Position numbers and translations under genes: made by a program. Shown here piece by piece: positions 41,116 through 48,970 of a stretch of DNA of 64,000 bases. The DNA is from Rathayibacter sp. VKM Ac-2879 (GTDB taxonomy: Bacteria; Actinomycetota; Actinomycetes; Actinomycetales; Microbacteriaceae), in the NCBI RefSeq assembly GCF_015351245.1, contig NZ_JADKSO010000001.1:620001-684000 (forward strand). Reading direction: 5' to 3'. Under the pieces are notes generated by a model. The model worked only from the letters and a program-made list of their open reading frames with translations, searched no databases and was not told the DNA's origin. The number at the start of each line of letters is the position of its first letter. Within the stretch, counting starts at the first letter, position 1.

Positions 41116-41921
41116 GCGTGGAGCAGGCTCGCCGCCTCATCGCCCTCGACATCGACGGCACCGTGATGCACGAGGACGGCACCATCACGGAGGCGGTCGT
41201 CGAGGCGATCTCCCGCGTCGTCGCGGCCGGCAACGAGGTCATGCTCGCCACCGGTCGCTCGCCGGGCGCGACGCTCCCCGTGGCGGCACGCCTGGGCATC
41301 ACGCCCGAGTATGTGGTGTGCTGCAACGGCGCGGTGACCCTGCGTCGCGACGAGGAGGGCGGCTACCGCCCGCATGTCGTGGAGACGTTCGATCCGAGCG
41401 AGATCCTGCAGAGCATCTTCCGGTTCCTCCCCGACGCGCACTACGCCGTCGAGGACGCGGACGGCGCGTTCTTCCACACCGAGTCGTTCCCGGGAGGCGC
41501 GGTGCTCGGCGCCGAGACCCAGCGCGTGCCCTTCGAGGAGCTGCTCGGGAGGCTCTGCACTCGCGTCGTCGTCATCTCGCCCGAGACGGGCATCGACGAG
41601 TTCTCGGGCCTGATCGAGAAGATGGGCCTGCACCAGGTCAGCTACGCGATCGGGTGGACCGCGTGGCTCGACATCGCTCCCTTCGGCGTCAACAAGTCGA
41701 CCGCGCTCGAACTCGTCCGACAAGACCTCGGCATCGAGCGCAGCGCCGTGCTCGCCGTCGGCGACGGCCGCAACGACATCGAGATGCTCACCTGGGCCGC
41801 CGAGGAGGGCGTGGGCCTGGCGATGGGTCAGGCGCCGGAGGAAGTACGGGCGGTCGCGTCGTCGGTGGTTCCGGCCGTGGAGCAGGACGGCGTGGTCGCA
41901 GCGCTCGCGACGGTGCACTGA
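41112..41921 (+). CDS. HAD superfamily Cof-type phosphatase
   Basis: 269 residues from GTG 41112, which overlaps the serS stop (GTGA). Motif I is [15 protein letters not shown] (near 9-20), motif II lies in MLATGRSPG, motif III is a Lys in VNKSTAL, and motif IV is [15 protein letters not shown]. The Cof-type cap domain lies between. Cof-like HADs dephosphorylate sugar phosphates, FMN or pyridoxal phosphate with low specificity. Coupling to serS is conserved in several actinobacteria, to my knowledge. Confidence 0.9.
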   Translation: MSVEQARRLIALDIDGTVMHEDGTITEAVVEAISRVVAAGNEVMLATGRSPGATLPVAARLGITPEYVVCCNGAVTLRRDEEGGYRPHVVETFDPSEILQSIFRFLPDAHYAVEDADGAFFHTESFPGGAVLGAETQRVPFEELLGRLCTRVVVISPETGIDEFSGLIEKMGLHQVSYAIGWTAWLDIAPFGVNKSTALELVRQDLGIERSAVLAVGDGRNDIEMLTWAAEEGVGLAMGQAPEEVRAVASSVVPAVEQDGVVAALATVH

Positions 41922-41978
41922 CGCGCTCCGCTGACGCCCGTCGGTTACTATCGGGTGTCTCTCCCACGGGAGCGACCA

Positions 41979-42063
41979 GGAGGGCTGTCCGAGCGGCCGA
42001 TGGAGCCAGTCTTGAAAACTGGTGGGCAGAAATGTCTCGTGGGTTCGAATCCCACGCCCTCCG
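41979..42063 (+). tRNA. tRNA-Ser(UGA)
   Basis: 85 nt class II tRNA. Acceptor GGAGGGC pairs with GCCCTCC, discriminator G. The anticodon stem CCAGT/ACTGG encloses CTTGAAA, anticodon TGA. There is a long variable arm (GGGCAGAAATGTCTC) and T-arm GTGGG-TTCGAAT-CCCAC. CCA is not encoded. It reads UCA/UCG-type serine codons. It lies just downstream of serS and the HAD gene and could be an integration site for the accessory segment that follows. Confidence 0.96.
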
Positions 42064-42145
42064 CTTTCTGGCAGGCGCCGACAACCCGCGATCCGCCGAC
42101 TTCCGGGCTTCTTCGCTCACGGCTGGCTGTCCTCACTCACGTCGC

Positions 42146-42163
42146 GGGCACACGTTTGTGCCC
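42146..42163. repeat. Hairpin downstream of tRNA-Ser(UGA)
   Basis: GGGCACA-CGTT-TGTGCCC is a perfect 7-bp stem, followed by AATTGGTGCCCAC. It may be the tRNA terminator, or a fragment of an attachment region left by an element once inserted at the tRNA. The interval 42064-42248 has no convincing gene. Confidence 0.55.
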
Positions 42164-42248
42164 AATTGGTGCCCACGGCCGAGCCCCTGCGACCCGCGCA
42201 TGGTGGCTCGACCGTCACGGCGATCGACGCTGTGCTTCTGGCGCTGGT

Positions 42249-43001
42249 TTAGAGGGTGGATGCGCCGCCGTCGACGGGGAGGATGACGCCGTGGATGTAC
42301 TTCGCGTCGTCGCCGACGAGGAATGAGACGGCTGCGGCGACTTCTTCGGGCTGGCCGACGCGGTTTGCTGGGGTGCCTTCGTGGAACACGCTGAGGCCCT
42401 CACCGAACGGTGCGGTGCCGGGCGTGGCGATGGGGCCGGGGCTGACTGCGTTGACGCGTACCCCGCTGGGGCCGAACTCGGCCGCCCAGACCTTGGTGAG
42501 GGTCTCGACGGCGGCTTTGCTGGATGCGTAGAGCGATGCGCCCGCGATGCCCTTGGTGGCCAGCGCGGTCGACAGGTTGACGATGACGCCTTCGCCGCGA
42601 TCGATCATCTGCGAGACCAGCGCGGTGGTGAGCAGGAAGGGCGCCTTGACGTTGAGCGTGTAGATGTCGTCGAACTGCTTCGCCGTCAGCTCGGTGCTCG
42701 GCGCGAACGGGTAGATGCCGGCGGCGTTGACGAGGATGTCGATGTGTCCGTGCTCTTCGAGTTGGACGGAGTCGAGGACGAGGCCTCCCAGCTTGTCGGT
42801 GTCGGAGAGGTCGTAGCGGAGGAAGTAGGCGACGCCTCCTGCCGCGGCGATCGCGGAAACGGTCTCCGCTCCCCGGCCCGTGTCTCGGCCCACCACGATC
42901 ACGTGCGCGCCCTGCGAGGCCAGGTTCTCCGCGATCGCACGGCCGATTCCGCTGGTAGATCCGGTGACCAGTGCAGTCTTCCCGGTGAGATCCGTAGACA
43001 T
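42249..43001 (-). CDS. SDR family oxidoreductase
   Basis: 250 residues, classical short-chain dehydrogenase. The NAD(P) motif is TGSTSGIGRAIAE (near 14-26), NAAGIYPF follows near 88, and the catalytic pair is in the Ser of LSTALATKG and in YASSKAAVE (Tyr-x-x-x-Lys near 159). The C-terminal VRVNAVSPGPIATPG and PVDGGAS are also typical. AAAGGAG precedes the ATG. It is divergent from the TetR gene; the shared gap holds the TetR-type operators, so it is likely a TetR target. Confidence 0.93.
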   Translation of the reverse strand: MSTDLTGKTALVTGSTSGIGRAIAENLASQGAHVIVVGRDTGRGAETVSAIAAAGGVAYFLRYDLSDTDKLGGLVLDSVQLEEHGHIDILVNAAGIYPFAPSTELTAKQFDDIYTLNVKAPFLLTTALVSQMIDRGEGVIVNLSTALATKGIAGASLYASSKAAVETLTKVWAAEFGPSGVRVNAVSPGPIATPGTAPFGEGLSVFHEGTPANRVGQPEEVAAAVSFLVGDDAKYIHGVILPVDGGASTL

Positions 43002-43017
43002 GTCGTGTAGCTCCTTT

Positions 43018-43053
43018 TTGGTACGAGCGACCCAATTGGGTTGCTCGTACCAA
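43018..43053. promoter_or_regulatory. 36-bp palindrome, candidate TetR operator
   Basis: TTGGTACGAGCGACCCAA followed by TTGGGTTGCTCGTACCAA: inverted copies with one mismatch, lying 17 bases before the SDR start. Recurrence of the half-site at 43099 supports a specific binding function. Confidence 0.8.
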
Positions 43054-43098
43054 CTTGGCCCTGCTCGTCTGGGTTGTCAAGACAAAAAACCGTGCACT

Positions 43099-43115
43099 TT
43101 GGGTTGCGAGTACCA
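43099..43115. promoter_or_regulatory. Third operator half-site in the tetR promoter
   Basis: TTGGGTTGCGAGTACCA repeats the right arm of the 43018-43053 palindrome with two mismatches. It covers the expected -35 region of the tetR promoter (-10 TAGGCT at 43126), so bound TetR would shut off its own gene. Confidence 0.65.
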
Positions 43116-43125
43116 GAAACGAGGC

Positions 43126-43131
43126 TAGGCT
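43126..43131 (+). promoter_or_regulatory. -10 element of a leaderless tetR promoter
   Basis: TAGGCT, six bases (CCACCC), then the ATG at 43138. Confidence 0.55.
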
Positions 43132-43137
43132 CCACCC

Positions 43138-43791
43138 ATGAGCACCAAGGAGCTGCCGGCGCGTGAACGTGATGACGAACCCGCGCTGACTCCGAAGGGA
43201 CGCGCGACGCGGGCTCGCGTTCTCGCAGCCGCCGCGACGCTCATGCACGATCACGGCGTTGCGGCGACGAGCATCGACGACGTCAAGCGGGAAGCCAGCG
43301 TCAGCGCGGGTCAGGTCGCCCATTACTTCGGCGACAAGCACGCACTGATCAAGGCGGTCATCGGATACCAGACCGAGGAGACGCTCGATTCGCAGCGCCC
43401 ACTGCTCGATCAACTCGACAGCTTCGAGCGACTCGAGGCCTGGGCGGAGCTGAACGCGGCGGGGCTCGAGGCCAGCGGGTGCGTCGGTGGATGTCGGATC
43501 GGATCCCTCGCCGCTCAGCTCTCGGAGAGCGCCCCGGACCTCCGGGAGGACCTCGCACGCGGGTTCGAGCGGTGGCGCGAGCCGATCCGCGATGGACTTG
43601 CGGCGATGCGCGACCGCGGAGAGCTGCAGCCAACGGCAGATCCCGAGACCCTCGCGACCGCGTTCCTGGCGGCGTTGGAGGGCGGAACGCTGCTGTCCCA
43701 GACGAGCCGCGACCCCGCGCCGCTGCGCATCGCGCTCGACACGATGCTGAGCTACGTGAAGACCCTCGCAAGCCTCGTCCCCGCCCGCTGA
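43138..43791 (+). CDS. TetR family repressor
   Basis: 217 residues. The N-terminal helix-turn-helix lies at about 20-65 (ATRARVLAAAATLMHDHGV, TSIDDVKREASVSAGQVAHYFGDKHALI), the TetR signature with Y-F-x-D/N-K. A ligand-binding helical domain follows, with a Cys-rich GCVGGCRIGSL segment typical of the TetR_C_6/LmrA-like subgroup. It probably represses itself, the divergent SDR and the downstream nitroreductase. The ligand is unknown, perhaps a quinone or nitro compound given the neighbouring enzymes. Confidence 0.93.
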   Translation: MSTKELPARERDDEPALTPKGRATRARVLAAAATLMHDHGVAATSIDDVKREASVSAGQVAHYFGDKHALIKAVIGYQTEETLDSQRPLLDQLDSFERLEAWAELNAAGLEASGCVGGCRIGSLAAQLSESAPDLREDLARGFERWREPIRDGLAAMRDRGELQPTADPETLATAFLAALEGGTLLSQTSRDPAPLRIALDTMLSYVKTLASLVPAR

Positions 43792-43824
43792 CGCGCTAAA
43801 CGACTCAAAGCAGAAGGAACACGA

Positions 43825-44280
43825 ATGCCTCTCACCGGTACGTACGAGCCCAGCACCAACGCCTGGGCTCGCGAGCAAGCGGAGACCTATCAAGCGACCG
43901 ACGGGCGCGAAGCGAACACACTGCAGGGTCGACCCATCATCGTGCTGACATCTGTCGGAGCGAAGTCGGGGAACCTTCGGATCAACCCCCTGATGCGGAT
44001 CGAGCACGGCGGCTCGTACGCGATCCTCGCTTCCAATGGCGGGAGCCTGAAGAACCCGACCTGGTACAACAACGTCGTCAAGCACCCGCACGTCGAACTG
44101 CAGGACGGCGCGGACAAGAGTGACTTCTACGCGCATCTCGCTGAGGGCGAGGAGCGCGCCCAATGGTGGAAGCAGGCCGTGAAGACCTGGCCAGACTTCG
44201 ACAAGTACGTCATCGGTCTCGAACGAGAGATTCCGGTGTTCGTGCTCACGCCGCTCCCCGCGAACGACGAACGCAGGTAA
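43825..44280 (+). CDS. Deazaflavin (F420)-dependent nitroreductase family protein
   Basis: 151 residues with the Ddn/FDR-A split-barrel pattern: PIIVLTSVGAKSGNLRINPL near 38-57, YAILASNGGSLKNPTWYNNVVKHP near 66-90, then ERAQWWKQAVKTWPDFDKY and VFVLTPL. Family members (TIGR00026) reduce nitro compounds, quinones or aflatoxins with reduced F420 and sit at the membrane. The AAGGAA ribosome site and the 33-base distance to tetR suggest one transcript. This implies the host makes F420. Confidence 0.92.
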   Translation: MPLTGTYEPSTNAWAREQAETYQATDGREANTLQGRPIIVLTSVGAKSGNLRINPLMRIEHGGSYAILASNGGSLKNPTWYNNVVKHPHVELQDGADKSDFYAHLAEGEERAQWWKQAVKTWPDFDKYVIGLEREIPVFVLTPLPANDERR

Positions 44281-44340
44281 CTGAGGGGCAACGGGCGCCC
44301 CCTCGGCGCCCCCGTCGAGCAGGACAGGGTGAGTAGAGCG

Positions 44341-44544
44341 ATGCGAGCGATCACCTTTTCGAGATTCGGCGACCCTGACGTACTGAAAGTCGCACGCGTT
44401 CCCTAACCGCACCCGAGGCGCGGCGAGGTGAAGATCCGCGTGCTGTTCGCAGCGGTCAACCCGGCCGACACCATGCTGCGAAGCGGAACGCTCGCCCGCT
44501 ACCTCGACGGGCTCCCCGGCCCCCACATTCCTGGATGGGATGCA
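44341..44544 (+). pseudogene. Broken zinc-type/quinone reductase (MDR family)
   Basis: Translation reads RAITFSRFGDPDVLKVARVP, then a TAA stop (44404), then in the same frame PHPRRGEVKIRVLFAAVNPADTMLRSG and GPHIPGWDA. This is the N-terminal third of an NADPH:quinone reductase-like medium-chain dehydrogenase. The stop is one base from the expected Glu codon (GAA to TAA), and homology ends abruptly at 44544 where GWDAAG... should continue. Both a nonsense change and a truncation are present. It probably completed the redox-stress set controlled by the TetR. Confidence 0.85.
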
Positions 44545-44590
44545 TATTGGGCCGTCGGCGCGAGTCTCGCCTCCTCCCCGCCGGCGAACC

Positions 44591-44618
44591 TTCGAATCGC
44601 GCCACGACTCTGTATAGG
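44591..44618 (+). promoter_or_regulatory. Candidate promoter of the LCP genes
   Basis: TTCGAA (44591-44596) and TATAGG (44613-44618) separated by 16 bases, about 70 bases before the first LCP start. It lies just past the end of the broken MDR gene. Confidence 0.4.
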
Positions 44619-44688
44619 ATGGCGCGACGCCCGGGAGACCCCGCGGCCCCTCCTCCGCACCACTGACGCCTCGACACCCAGGAGACGG

Positions 44689-46023
44689 ATGCGCCGCACG
44701 GGCCCTTCGACACAGCGACCGACTCGAGACGACCACCGCACACCGCGGCCTTTCGTCCGGCACGGACGCCAGAAGCGGCACTCGCTGGCGCGCACCCTCG
44801 TCGTTGCGGCGGCGACCATCGGCGGAGTCGGCGTCGTCGCGTCCGTGTCGGTCCTCGCGATCGCCGCGAGCCTTCTCGTGCAGTCCGCGCGACCTTCCGT
44901 CGACCTGCATCCCGTGGCTGCCGGTTCACGAGTGGAGGCGGCGGCCGAGGCGCCCGCGATCGGGGCTCTCGAGGGCGGCTTCAACATGCTCCTCGTCGGC
45001 AGCGACTCGCGTCAGGGGCAGGGAGACGCCTACGGGGACCCGGACGAGGAGACGAGCGTCCTCAACGACGTCAACATGCTCTTGCACGTGTCGGCCGACC
45101 ATCGCACGGCGACCGTCGTCAGCTTCCCGCGCGACATGTACGTCGACATCCCGAGCTGCGTCGACGTGGGGACCGGCGAGACGGTCCCGGCGCGCTCCGA
45201 CACGAAGATCAACGAGGCGATGGGCAAAGACGTCAGCCTCGGCTGTGTCGCGGGAGTGGTCGAGGATCTGCTCGGGATCCGGGTCGACTACGGCGCGGTC
45301 GTGCAGTTCAACGGCGTCATCGAGATGTCGAACGCGATCGGGGGAGTCGACGTGTGCGTCGCGACCGAGATCGCCGACCCCTACACCAACACCTATCTCG
45401 AGCCGGGCACACACTCGCTGCAGGGAATGGCGGCGCTGCAGTTCCTCCGCAGCCGTCACGGCATCGGCGACGGCAGCGACCTGACTCGCATCAGCAATCA
45501 GCAGGTGTTCCTCTCGGCGCTCGTGCGGCAGGTGAAGAGCGCCGACACGCTGCTGAACCCGGTCGCGCTCTACGGACTCGCCAAAGCGGCCCTCGGCAAC
45601 ATGACGCTCTCGAACGAGCTCAACAACGTCAACACGATGGTGCAGATGGGTCTTGCGCTCAAGGACGTCGACCTCGCCGACGTCGTCTTCGTGCAGTACC
45701 CCACGGGCTCCGTCTCGGGCGGAGTGGTGCCCGCCCGGGAAGCGGGCGATGTGCTTGCCGCGGCCCTGCAAAACGATCAGCCGATCGCGATCACGGGAGG
45801 GACGGGCGCCGGAGCGACCGTCGAGGACGGTGCCGCGACTCCCGAGGCCACGTCCACCGAGGTGCCCGAGGGTCCGGCGACGACCGAGCCGATCGCGACC
45901 GCGGAGGCTACTCCTGGGAGCACTCCTGCGGCTCCCGCGGGCGAATCCAAGGTTGCGCTGCCAGAATCGGTGACCGGCCAGAGCGCCGACCAGCAGACCT
46001 GCTCGGTCGGGTTCTTCGGCTGA
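44689..46023 (+). CDS. LytR-CpsA-Psr (LCP) family wall-polymer ligase, first copy
   Basis: 444 residues from the ATG at 44689 (AGGAGA ribosome site). A basic cytosolic tail and one membrane anchor (about 43-68) precede the LCP catalytic domain: NMLLVGSDSRQG, VVSFPRDMYVDIPS (arginine and aspartate of the pyrophosphate site), GGVDVCVATEI, LQFLRSRHGIGDGSDLTRISNQQ. The C-terminal 90 residues are a Thr/Ala/Pro-rich tail ending QQTCSVGFFG. LCP enzymes transfer anionic polymers or arabinogalactan-like glycans from lipid carriers to peptidoglycan. The second copy follows 91 bases later. Confidence 0.93.
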   Translation: MRRTGPSTQRPTRDDHRTPRPFVRHGRQKRHSLARTLVVAAATIGGVGVVASVSVLAIAASLLVQSARPSVDLHPVAAGSRVEAAAEAPAIGALEGGFNMLLVGSDSRQGQGDAYGDPDEETSVLNDVNMLLHVSADHRTATVVSFPRDMYVDIPSCVDVGTGETVPARSDTKINEAMGKDVSLGCVAGVVEDLLGIRVDYGAVVQFNGVIEMSNAIGGVDVCVATEIADPYTNTYLEPGTHSLQGMAALQFLRSRHGIGDGSDLTRISNQQVFLSALVRQVKSADTLLNPVALYGLAKAALGNMTLSNELNNVNTMVQMGLALKDVDLADVVFVQYPTGSVSGGVVPAREAGDVLAAALQNDQPIAITGGTGAGATVEDGAATPEATSTEVPEGPATTEPIATAEATPGSTPAAPAGESKVALPESVTGQSADQQTCSVGFFG

Positions 46024-46114
46024 GCCGAGAGCGGCCGGCATCCCCGGATGTCGTCTTCCTCGAGCCCTGACCCGTGACGAGCGTCGTCGCGCGGCCGAGA
46101 GAGATGACGACTCG

Positions 46115-47374
46115 ATGAGCGCACCCGCCCCCTCCCGCCGACCCGCTGCCCGGCACGGGCGGCTGCGTCCGCAGAGCGGGTGGCGGTTCGTGGCGCGAGT
46201 CCTGGCCGCCTGCGTGGGGGTCGGCGTCGTGAGCGCGGTCTGCGTGGTCGCGATCGCCGTGTCGATGATCGCGGGCAGCGCGCGCGCCTCCGTCGACCTC
46301 GACATCGGCTCGACGGCCGGCCCGGTACCCGAGATCGGCGCGATCGAGGGAGGAGTCAACATCCTCCTCGCGGGGAGTGACAGCGCCCAGGGCTCCGCGG
46401 CAGGCGCCTACGGCGACCGCTCCGAGAACCTCAACGACGTGACCATGCTGATGCACATCTCGCAAGACCACTCCACGGTCGAGGTCATCAGTTTCCCGCG
46501 CGACATGTACGTCCCGATCCCCTCGTGCACTGACCCGACCACGGGCGCCGTCTCGGATCCGCTGCGCTCGTCGAAGATCAACACCTCCCTGAGCTACGGC
46601 GGCCTGGCCTGCACGGTCAAGACGGTGGAGCAGCTGACGGGCCTCAAGATCCCGTATGCGGCACTGATCCAGTTCCAGGGTGTCATCGAGATGTCCAACG
46701 CGGTGGGCGGAGTCGACGTCTGCGTCGCCTCGCCCATCCAGGACGAGTACACGGGCCTCAGCCTCGACGCAGGCACCCACACTCTCGTGGGCGCCGAGGC
46801 GCTGGCGTTCCTACGCACACGCCACGGAGTCGGCGACGGCAGCGACCTCACGCGCATTTCGAGCCAGCAGGTGTACCTCTCGTCGCTGGTGCGCAAGGTG
46901 AAGAGCGCGTCCACGCTCTCGAACCCCGTCAGCCTCTACGGCCTCGCCAAGGCAGCCGTCTCGAACATGCAGCTCTCGACCTCGCTCGAGAACGTCAACA
47001 CGCTCGTCTCGATCGGGCTCGCGGTGAAGGACGTCGACCTGTCCAAGGTCGTCTTCGTGCAGTACCCGACCTACATCAAGGGCGACGGCGTCTACCCCAG
47101 CGAGGCGGCGGCGACGACGCTGAACTCGGCGCTCCTGGCCGACCAGCCGATCTCGTTGACGGGCACGACCGGCGGAGGATCGGAGTCGACGAACACGCCG
47201 GCGGCGACGGGCGCGCCCGCCCCGGCAGACACGTCGACCAGTACTCCGACGGACTCCGCCTCGGCTGCTCCGTCGACGGCGCCCGACGGCCCCGTGACGC
47301 TGCCGAGCGATGTCTCCGGTCAGACCGCGCAGCAAGAGACCTGCACGGTCGGGCGCACGCTCGACGAGCAGTAG
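46115..47374 (+). CDS. LytR-CpsA-Psr (LCP) family wall-polymer ligase, second copy
   Basis: 419 residues, clearly homologous to the preceding protein along its length. Anchor at about 26-50; catalytic landmarks VNILLAGSDSAQG, EVISFPRDMYVPIPS, GGVDVCVASPI, LAFLRTRHGVGDGSDLTRISSQQ; then a Ser/Thr/Pro tail ending QQETCTVGRTLDEQ. The two genes look like a tandem duplication whose tails have diverged, which suggests separate acceptors or partners. They lie between two tRNA-Ser genes. Confidence 0.93.
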   Translation: MSAPAPSRRPAARHGRLRPQSGWRFVARVLAACVGVGVVSAVCVVAIAVSMIAGSARASVDLDIGSTAGPVPEIGAIEGGVNILLAGSDSAQGSAAGAYGDRSENLNDVTMLMHISQDHSTVEVISFPRDMYVPIPSCTDPTTGAVSDPLRSSKINTSLSYGGLACTVKTVEQLTGLKIPYAALIQFQGVIEMSNAVGGVDVCVASPIQDEYTGLSLDAGTHTLVGAEALAFLRTRHGVGDGSDLTRISSQQVYLSSLVRKVKSASTLSNPVSLYGLAKAAVSNMQLSTSLENVNTLVSIGLAVKDVDLSKVVFVQYPTYIKGDGVYPSEAAATTLNSALLADQPISLTGTTGGGSESTNTPAATGAPAPADTSTSTPTDSASAAPSTAPDGPVTLPSDVSGQTAQQETCTVGRTLDEQ

Positions 47375-47451
47375 CGCCTCCTCCAGCGATGTCATGCCGC
47401 GGGGGAGGGTGTGGTTATGATGGTCGTCGTGCGTCCGCCTGCGGGCGCCCA

Positions 47452-47542
47452 GGAGTCGTCGCATAGTCCGGTCGAGTGCACCACCCTGCTAAGGTGGAGA
47501 ACCCTTTATTGGGTTCCGTGGGTTCAAATCCCACCGACTCCG
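47452..47542 (+). tRNA. tRNA-Ser(GCU)
   Basis: 91 nt class II tRNA. Acceptor GGAGTCG pairs with CGACTCC, discriminator G. Anticodon stem CCACC/GGTGG encloses CTGCTAA, anticodon GCT. There is a long variable arm (AGAACCCTTTATTGGGTTCC) and T-arm GTGGG-TTCAAAT-CCCAC. No encoded CCA. It reads AGC/AGU. A strong terminator follows 8 bases later. Confidence 0.96.
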
Positions 47543-47550
47543 CGTCTGTC

Positions 47551-47576
47551 GAAAGCCCCGCTCGCGCGGGGCTTTC
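47551..47576 (+). terminator. Terminator of tRNA-Ser(GCU)
   Basis: GAAAGCCCCGC-TCGC-GCGGGGCTTTC, a perfect 11-bp stem with a four-base loop, immediately after the tRNA. Confidence 0.92.
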
Positions 47577-47629
47577 GTCGTCTCGGCGGGCATTTCGTTC
47601 CCTCTGGGCAGGGGCGGGAGGCGAAGGGC

Positions 47630-47635
47630 TACCCT
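47630..47635 (+). promoter_or_regulatory. -10 element of a leaderless promoter
   Basis: TACCCT, six bases (GAGCGG), then the ATG at 47642. Confidence 0.5.
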
Positions 47636-47641
47636 GAGCGG

Positions 47642-48151
47642 ATGGCCAGCCCGATCCCCGATGCCCTGTCCGCGCCTCCCGCACGGAGGGACGTCGCCGC
47701 GATCCGGGCGGCTCTCGCCGAGATCGGCGTGGGCGACTCCGTCCGCGTCCTCGTCCGCTCGCCGCGCTACGGCCTCTACGGCATCGAGGGCGTGGCACGA
47801 CAGGCGGTCGGTGGCGAGCTCGTCGCCGCCGACGTGTTCCTCGGCACCGGCGCCGAGGTGCAGAGCATCGCGCTCGCCCCGGAGGCGACGGAGGCCGACG
47901 GGCCGCGCTCGGCGGAGGGGCTGCAGCACGGCGACGCTGTGCGGGTGACCTTCTCGACGCCGGCGCTCGGCCCGTTCACCATCACCGGGCCGCTGACGGC
48001 GGGAGGACGCGACGCTTTCCTCCTCGTGGGCAGTTGGGTCGTGACCGAGGGCGCGAAGGTGGGCCGCCACGTCGACCGCGTGGAGCGGCTGACCGAGCTG
48101 ACACTGCACCCGAAGCACGTGCCAGGGCATCGCTCCGCCGTCGAGGAGTGA
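47642..48151 (+). CDS. Conserved hypothetical actinobacterial protein
   Basis: 169 residues. The sequence is beta-rich, with VGDSVRVLVRSPRYGLYGIEGVAR near 30-53, DAVRVTFSTPALGPFTITGPLT near 100 and FLLVGSWVVTEG near 135. There is no signal peptide, membrane segment or catalytic motif. The repeated beta-barrel-like pattern resembles small OB or SH3-like modules, but this is only an impression. It is convergent with the nei gene. Confidence 0.7.
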   Translation: MASPIPDALSAPPARRDVAAIRAALAEIGVGDSVRVLVRSPRYGLYGIEGVARQAVGGELVAADVFLGTGAEVQSIALAPEATEADGPRSAEGLQHGDAVRVTFSTPALGPFTITGPLTAGGRDAFLLVGSWVVTEGAKVGRHVDRVERLTELTLHPKHVPGHRSAVEE

Positions 48152-48160
48152 CTCTCGGCG

Positions 48161-48952
48161 TCAGCTCTGGCAGCGCGGGCACCAATAGGTGACCCGCAGC
48201 TGCAGCTCGTCGTCGCCGAGTTCGCCGCGCTCGATCGGAGTGCCGCAACGTCGACACGGGCGATGGTCGCGGCCGTAGACCCACAGTTGCTGCCCCGGAC
48301 GCAGGTTGCCGGTCGTCGTGCGCTCGATGCGTTCGCGGTTGACGGTGATCATCCGCTGGGCCAGCGCGATCGTACGGTCGAGGTCGCCGCTCTCGCCGAC
48401 CGGTCGCGTGGGCAGCACCCCGCGGAGGAAGCAGAGCTCGGCCCGGTAGACGTTGCCGAGACCCGCCATGATCCGCTGGTCGAGCAGAGCCAGACCGATC
48501 GGGCGTTCGGGGTCGGCCGACAGGCGGCGTAACGCCTCGCCGGGATCCCAGTCGGGGCCGAGCAGGTCGGGGCCGAGGTAGCCGACCACCTCCTCTTCGG
48601 CCGAGCGCGGCACGATCTCGAGCACGCCGAGTTCGAAGCCGACTGCCTGCCAGTCCGCGGTCTCGAGCACGATGCGCGCCTGGTAGGCGGGCCGACGCCA
48701 CGTCGGGCGCTGCCCCTCTTTCCGCGCGTAAAGATGCCAGCTGCCCTCCATCTTGAGGTGGGAGTGGATGAGCGCGTCACCCACCCGCATCAGCAGATGC
48801 TTGCCGCGCGCGACGACCGCCTCGATCGTCTCGCCGGTCAGGTCGACCGTCGCGTACTTCGGCACACGGACATCGCACCGTGTCAGGACCGTGCCGTCGA
48901 GAGCCTCGGCGAGGTTGTGGGCGGAGCGGTAGACGGTGTCACCCTCGGGCAC
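48161..48952 (-). CDS. nei: Endonuclease VIII-family DNA glycosylase (Nei2-like)
   Basis: 263 residues. The N-terminus MPEGDTVYRSAHNL carries the catalytic Pro2 and Glu3. The Lys in VARGKHLLMR (near 53), the H2TH helices (GLGNVYRAELCFL) and the C-terminal zinc finger (CRRCGTP ... YWCPRCQS) complete the Fpg/Nei plan. It excises oxidised pyrimidines and opens the abasic site. The PEGD start resembles mycobacterial Nei2. It lies 18 bases downstream of lhr on the same strand, a repair pairing also known in mycobacteria. Confidence 0.93.
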   Translation of the reverse strand: MPEGDTVYRSAHNLAEALDGTVLTRCDVRVPKYATVDLTGETIEAVVARGKHLLMRVGDALIHSHLKMEGSWHLYARKEGQRPTWRRPAYQARIVLETADWQAVGFELGVLEIVPRSAEEEVVGYLGPDLLGPDWDPGEALRRLSADPERPIGLALLDQRIMAGLGNVYRAELCFLRGVLPTRPVGESGDLDRTIALAQRMITVNRERIERTTTGNLRPGQQLWVYGRDHRPCRRCGTPIERGELGDDELQLRVTYWCPRCQS

Positions 48953-48970
48953 GGCGGCTCCTCTGGGCGC

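Noticed and set aside
42064-47451. A direct repeat of the tRNA-Ser 3' end marking an integrated element
   Set aside because: No second copy of the T-arm/acceptor sequence was seen near the right edge of the accessory segment, and no integrase gene is present.
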